NCBI GenBank assembly: GCA_021835265.1
Contig: JAKBQK010000408.1
Span: 1-5,120 of the forward strand
Length of the DNA stretch: 5,120 nucleotides
Direction: 5' to 3'
From: Thermoplasmata archaeon
GTDB lineage: Archaea; Thermoplasmatota; Thermoplasmata; Thermoplasmatales; Thermoplasmataceae
A program made the translations under genes and the position numbers. The notes beneath the pieces are model-generated. The model searched no databases. It was given only the letters and a program-made list of their open reading frames with translations, and was not told the DNA's origin. Numbering within the stretch: position 1 is the stretch's first letter; every line of letters starts with the position of its first letter. This document shows positions 4,131-5,120 of this stretch, piece after piece.

Positions 4131-5120
4131 GCTTGTTTCCTCCAATTTTGGATGGCCACCAGTTATATTTTTTCAACATAAGCATCACTGCGGGAACAAA
4201 GAATGGCCAAGTTATGAATGTATCTACGAGGACACCAATGGCAAGACTCATTCCAATTTCCTGAATAATACCTAAAGTGCTAATGTATAATGAGCCAAAT
4301 GTAACTGCCAACACTGCTCCTAGAGTGACAATAACCCCACCATTCTCCTTTACGGAAATAATTATTGCCTCTTTCTCAGTCTTACCCTTAATTACCTCTT
4401 CCTTTACTCTTGATATCATGAAGATATCATAATCTAGCCCCACCGCCAATAATGTTATGAAAGCGAACATTGGCATAAATATAATCAAGGGAAGGTGCTG
4501 AATATAATGGAAGAGTATATATGAAATTGACAGTGACATAATGACTGATGCTATAACCATTAGAATCAACCTGATGGGCGTTAAAACGGAACTTAACTGA
4601 ATTAGCAGGATTATAAATATGGCTATTGCAAGAATTGGTATCATTTCAGCGAATGATGAAGCGGTAACTGAATAAGCATTTGAAAATCCTTCAGTTAGAC
4701 CTCCTATATTGTATGTATAACCAAGACTGCTTGTATTCGCAGAAAGCGCATTATTAAGGTTGTTAACTGTTATTGAAGCAGGATTAGTCCAAGCAAGGGA
4801 AGAAGTTTCGAAAACGATCTCCGCATATCTCGAATTTGCGCCAATAAATGAACGACTCTGATTCAGATACAATTGAGCAGTACTGTTAGGGTACGATTGC
4901 ATGGTAGATAAAGATATAAAATTCCCATAGGGATATGTAGGCCCGAATATACCCTGAATACCGGACATATGCGCGGTCGTATTTTCTATGATTGACAGTT
5001 TCTGCATCTCAGCCAGATTAAATGAACCATTTTGATTAATCAGAGGTTGTGCAAAATGAACCACTATAAACGATCTATCAAAGAAATCTCCACCAAATGA
5101 TGCATTGACAGCCTCTATGG
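4126..5120 (-). CDS. MMPL/RND-family membrane transporter, C-terminal part (cut by window edge)
   Basis: The minus-strand frame stays open to the right edge, giving 331 complete codons. A GTG at 5062-5064 is internal, not the start, because coding sequence (EAVNASFGGDFFDRSFIVVHF) continues through it. The first part (about 5120-4645) is a soluble loop rich in Asn, Ser and Thr, expected on the outer face. It is followed by five membrane helices at roughly 4644-4576, 4566-4500, 4488-4423, 4335-4278 and 4254-4170. These match helices 8-12 of a 12-helix RND pump; the first half and helix 7 are outside the window or unclear. The hallmark GLDYDIFMISRVKEE (4440-4396) carries the Asp-Tyr pair used for proton relay in MmpL proteins and the following cytosolic R-x-x-E. 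The family exports lipids or small hydrophobic molecules using the proton gradient; the substrate here is unknown. It ends GGNKQ, 55 nt before the oxidoreductase start. Confidence 0.85.
   Translation of the reverse strand, partial: IEAVNASFGGDFFDRSFIVVHFAQPLINQNGSFNLAEMQKLSIIENTTAHMSGIQGIFGPTYPYGNFISLSTMQSYPNSTAQLYLNQSRSFIGANSRYAEIVFETSSLAWTNPASITVNNLNNALSANTSSLGYTYNIGGLTEGFSNAYSVTASSFAEMIPILAIAIFIILLIQLSSVLTPIRLILMVIASVIMSLSISYILFHYIQHLPLIIFMPMFAFITLLAVGLDYDIFMISRVKEEVIKGKTEKEAIIISVKENGGVIVTLGAVLAVTFGSLYISTLGIIQEIGMSLAIGVLVDTFITWPFFVPAVMLMLKKYNWWPSKIGGNKQ

Noticed and set aside
4042..4275. Plus-strand 77-codon ORF across the oxidoreductase/transporter junction
   Set aside because: Antisense to both genes and to the promoter between them. 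No recognisable protein.
1..5120. Defence island, mobile element, CRISPR array, or a single new multi-gene system
   Set aside because: All large genes fit known housekeeping, metabolic or transport families. No direct-repeat array, transposase, integrase or nuclease domain was seen.

Overview
The window looks like chromosomal DNA from an archaeon, most likely of the order Thermoplasmatales (Ferroplasma, Cuniculiplasma, Thermoplasma or relatives). This is inferred from several signs. The DNA is AT-rich. Three genes have a TATA box about 23-26 nt before the start codon and no leader. There is a stand-alone asparagine synthetase of the archaeal, tRNA-synthetase-derived type, and the first residues of an ATP-dependent DNA ligase. 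No rRNA, tRNA, CRISPR array, insertion sequence or integrase was seen.

Layout from left to right. Positions 1-128 (minus) hold the N-terminus of an ATP-dependent DNA ligase that runs off the left edge. Positions 162-347 (minus) hold a 61-residue ORF of unknown function. Positions 419-1351 (minus) encode the archaeal asparagine synthetase. Positions 1517-2005 (minus) encode a GmhB-like HAD phosphatase. Positions 2132-2713 (plus) encode a six-helix DUF998 membrane protein, divergent from the phosphatase. Positions 2739-4070 (minus) encode an FAD-dependent oxidoreductase of the L-2-hydroxyglutarate oxidase family, with a TTG start. Positions 4126-5120 (minus) encode the C-terminal part of an MMPL/RND transporter that runs off the right edge. 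Every gene is on the minus strand except DUF998.

The genes do not form one recognisable pathway. asnA, the small ORF and the ligase gene are closely spaced and co-directional (gaps of 71 and 33 nt), so they may be partly co-transcribed. The asparagine synthetase, the phosphatase and the DUF998 protein look like separate, leaderless units. The oxidoreductase follows the transporter after 55 nt. It has its own candidate promoter, whose TATA box lies inside a perfect inverted repeat, and a GGTGA ribosome-binding site.

I see no convincing evidence for a new multi-gene system. The points most worth a second look are the small acidic-basic-acidic protein between asnA and the ligase gene, the two inverted repeats placed on candidate promoters, an added Cys-Pro-Tyr-Cys motif in the phosphatase, and a strong TATA element with no assigned gene near 1445.
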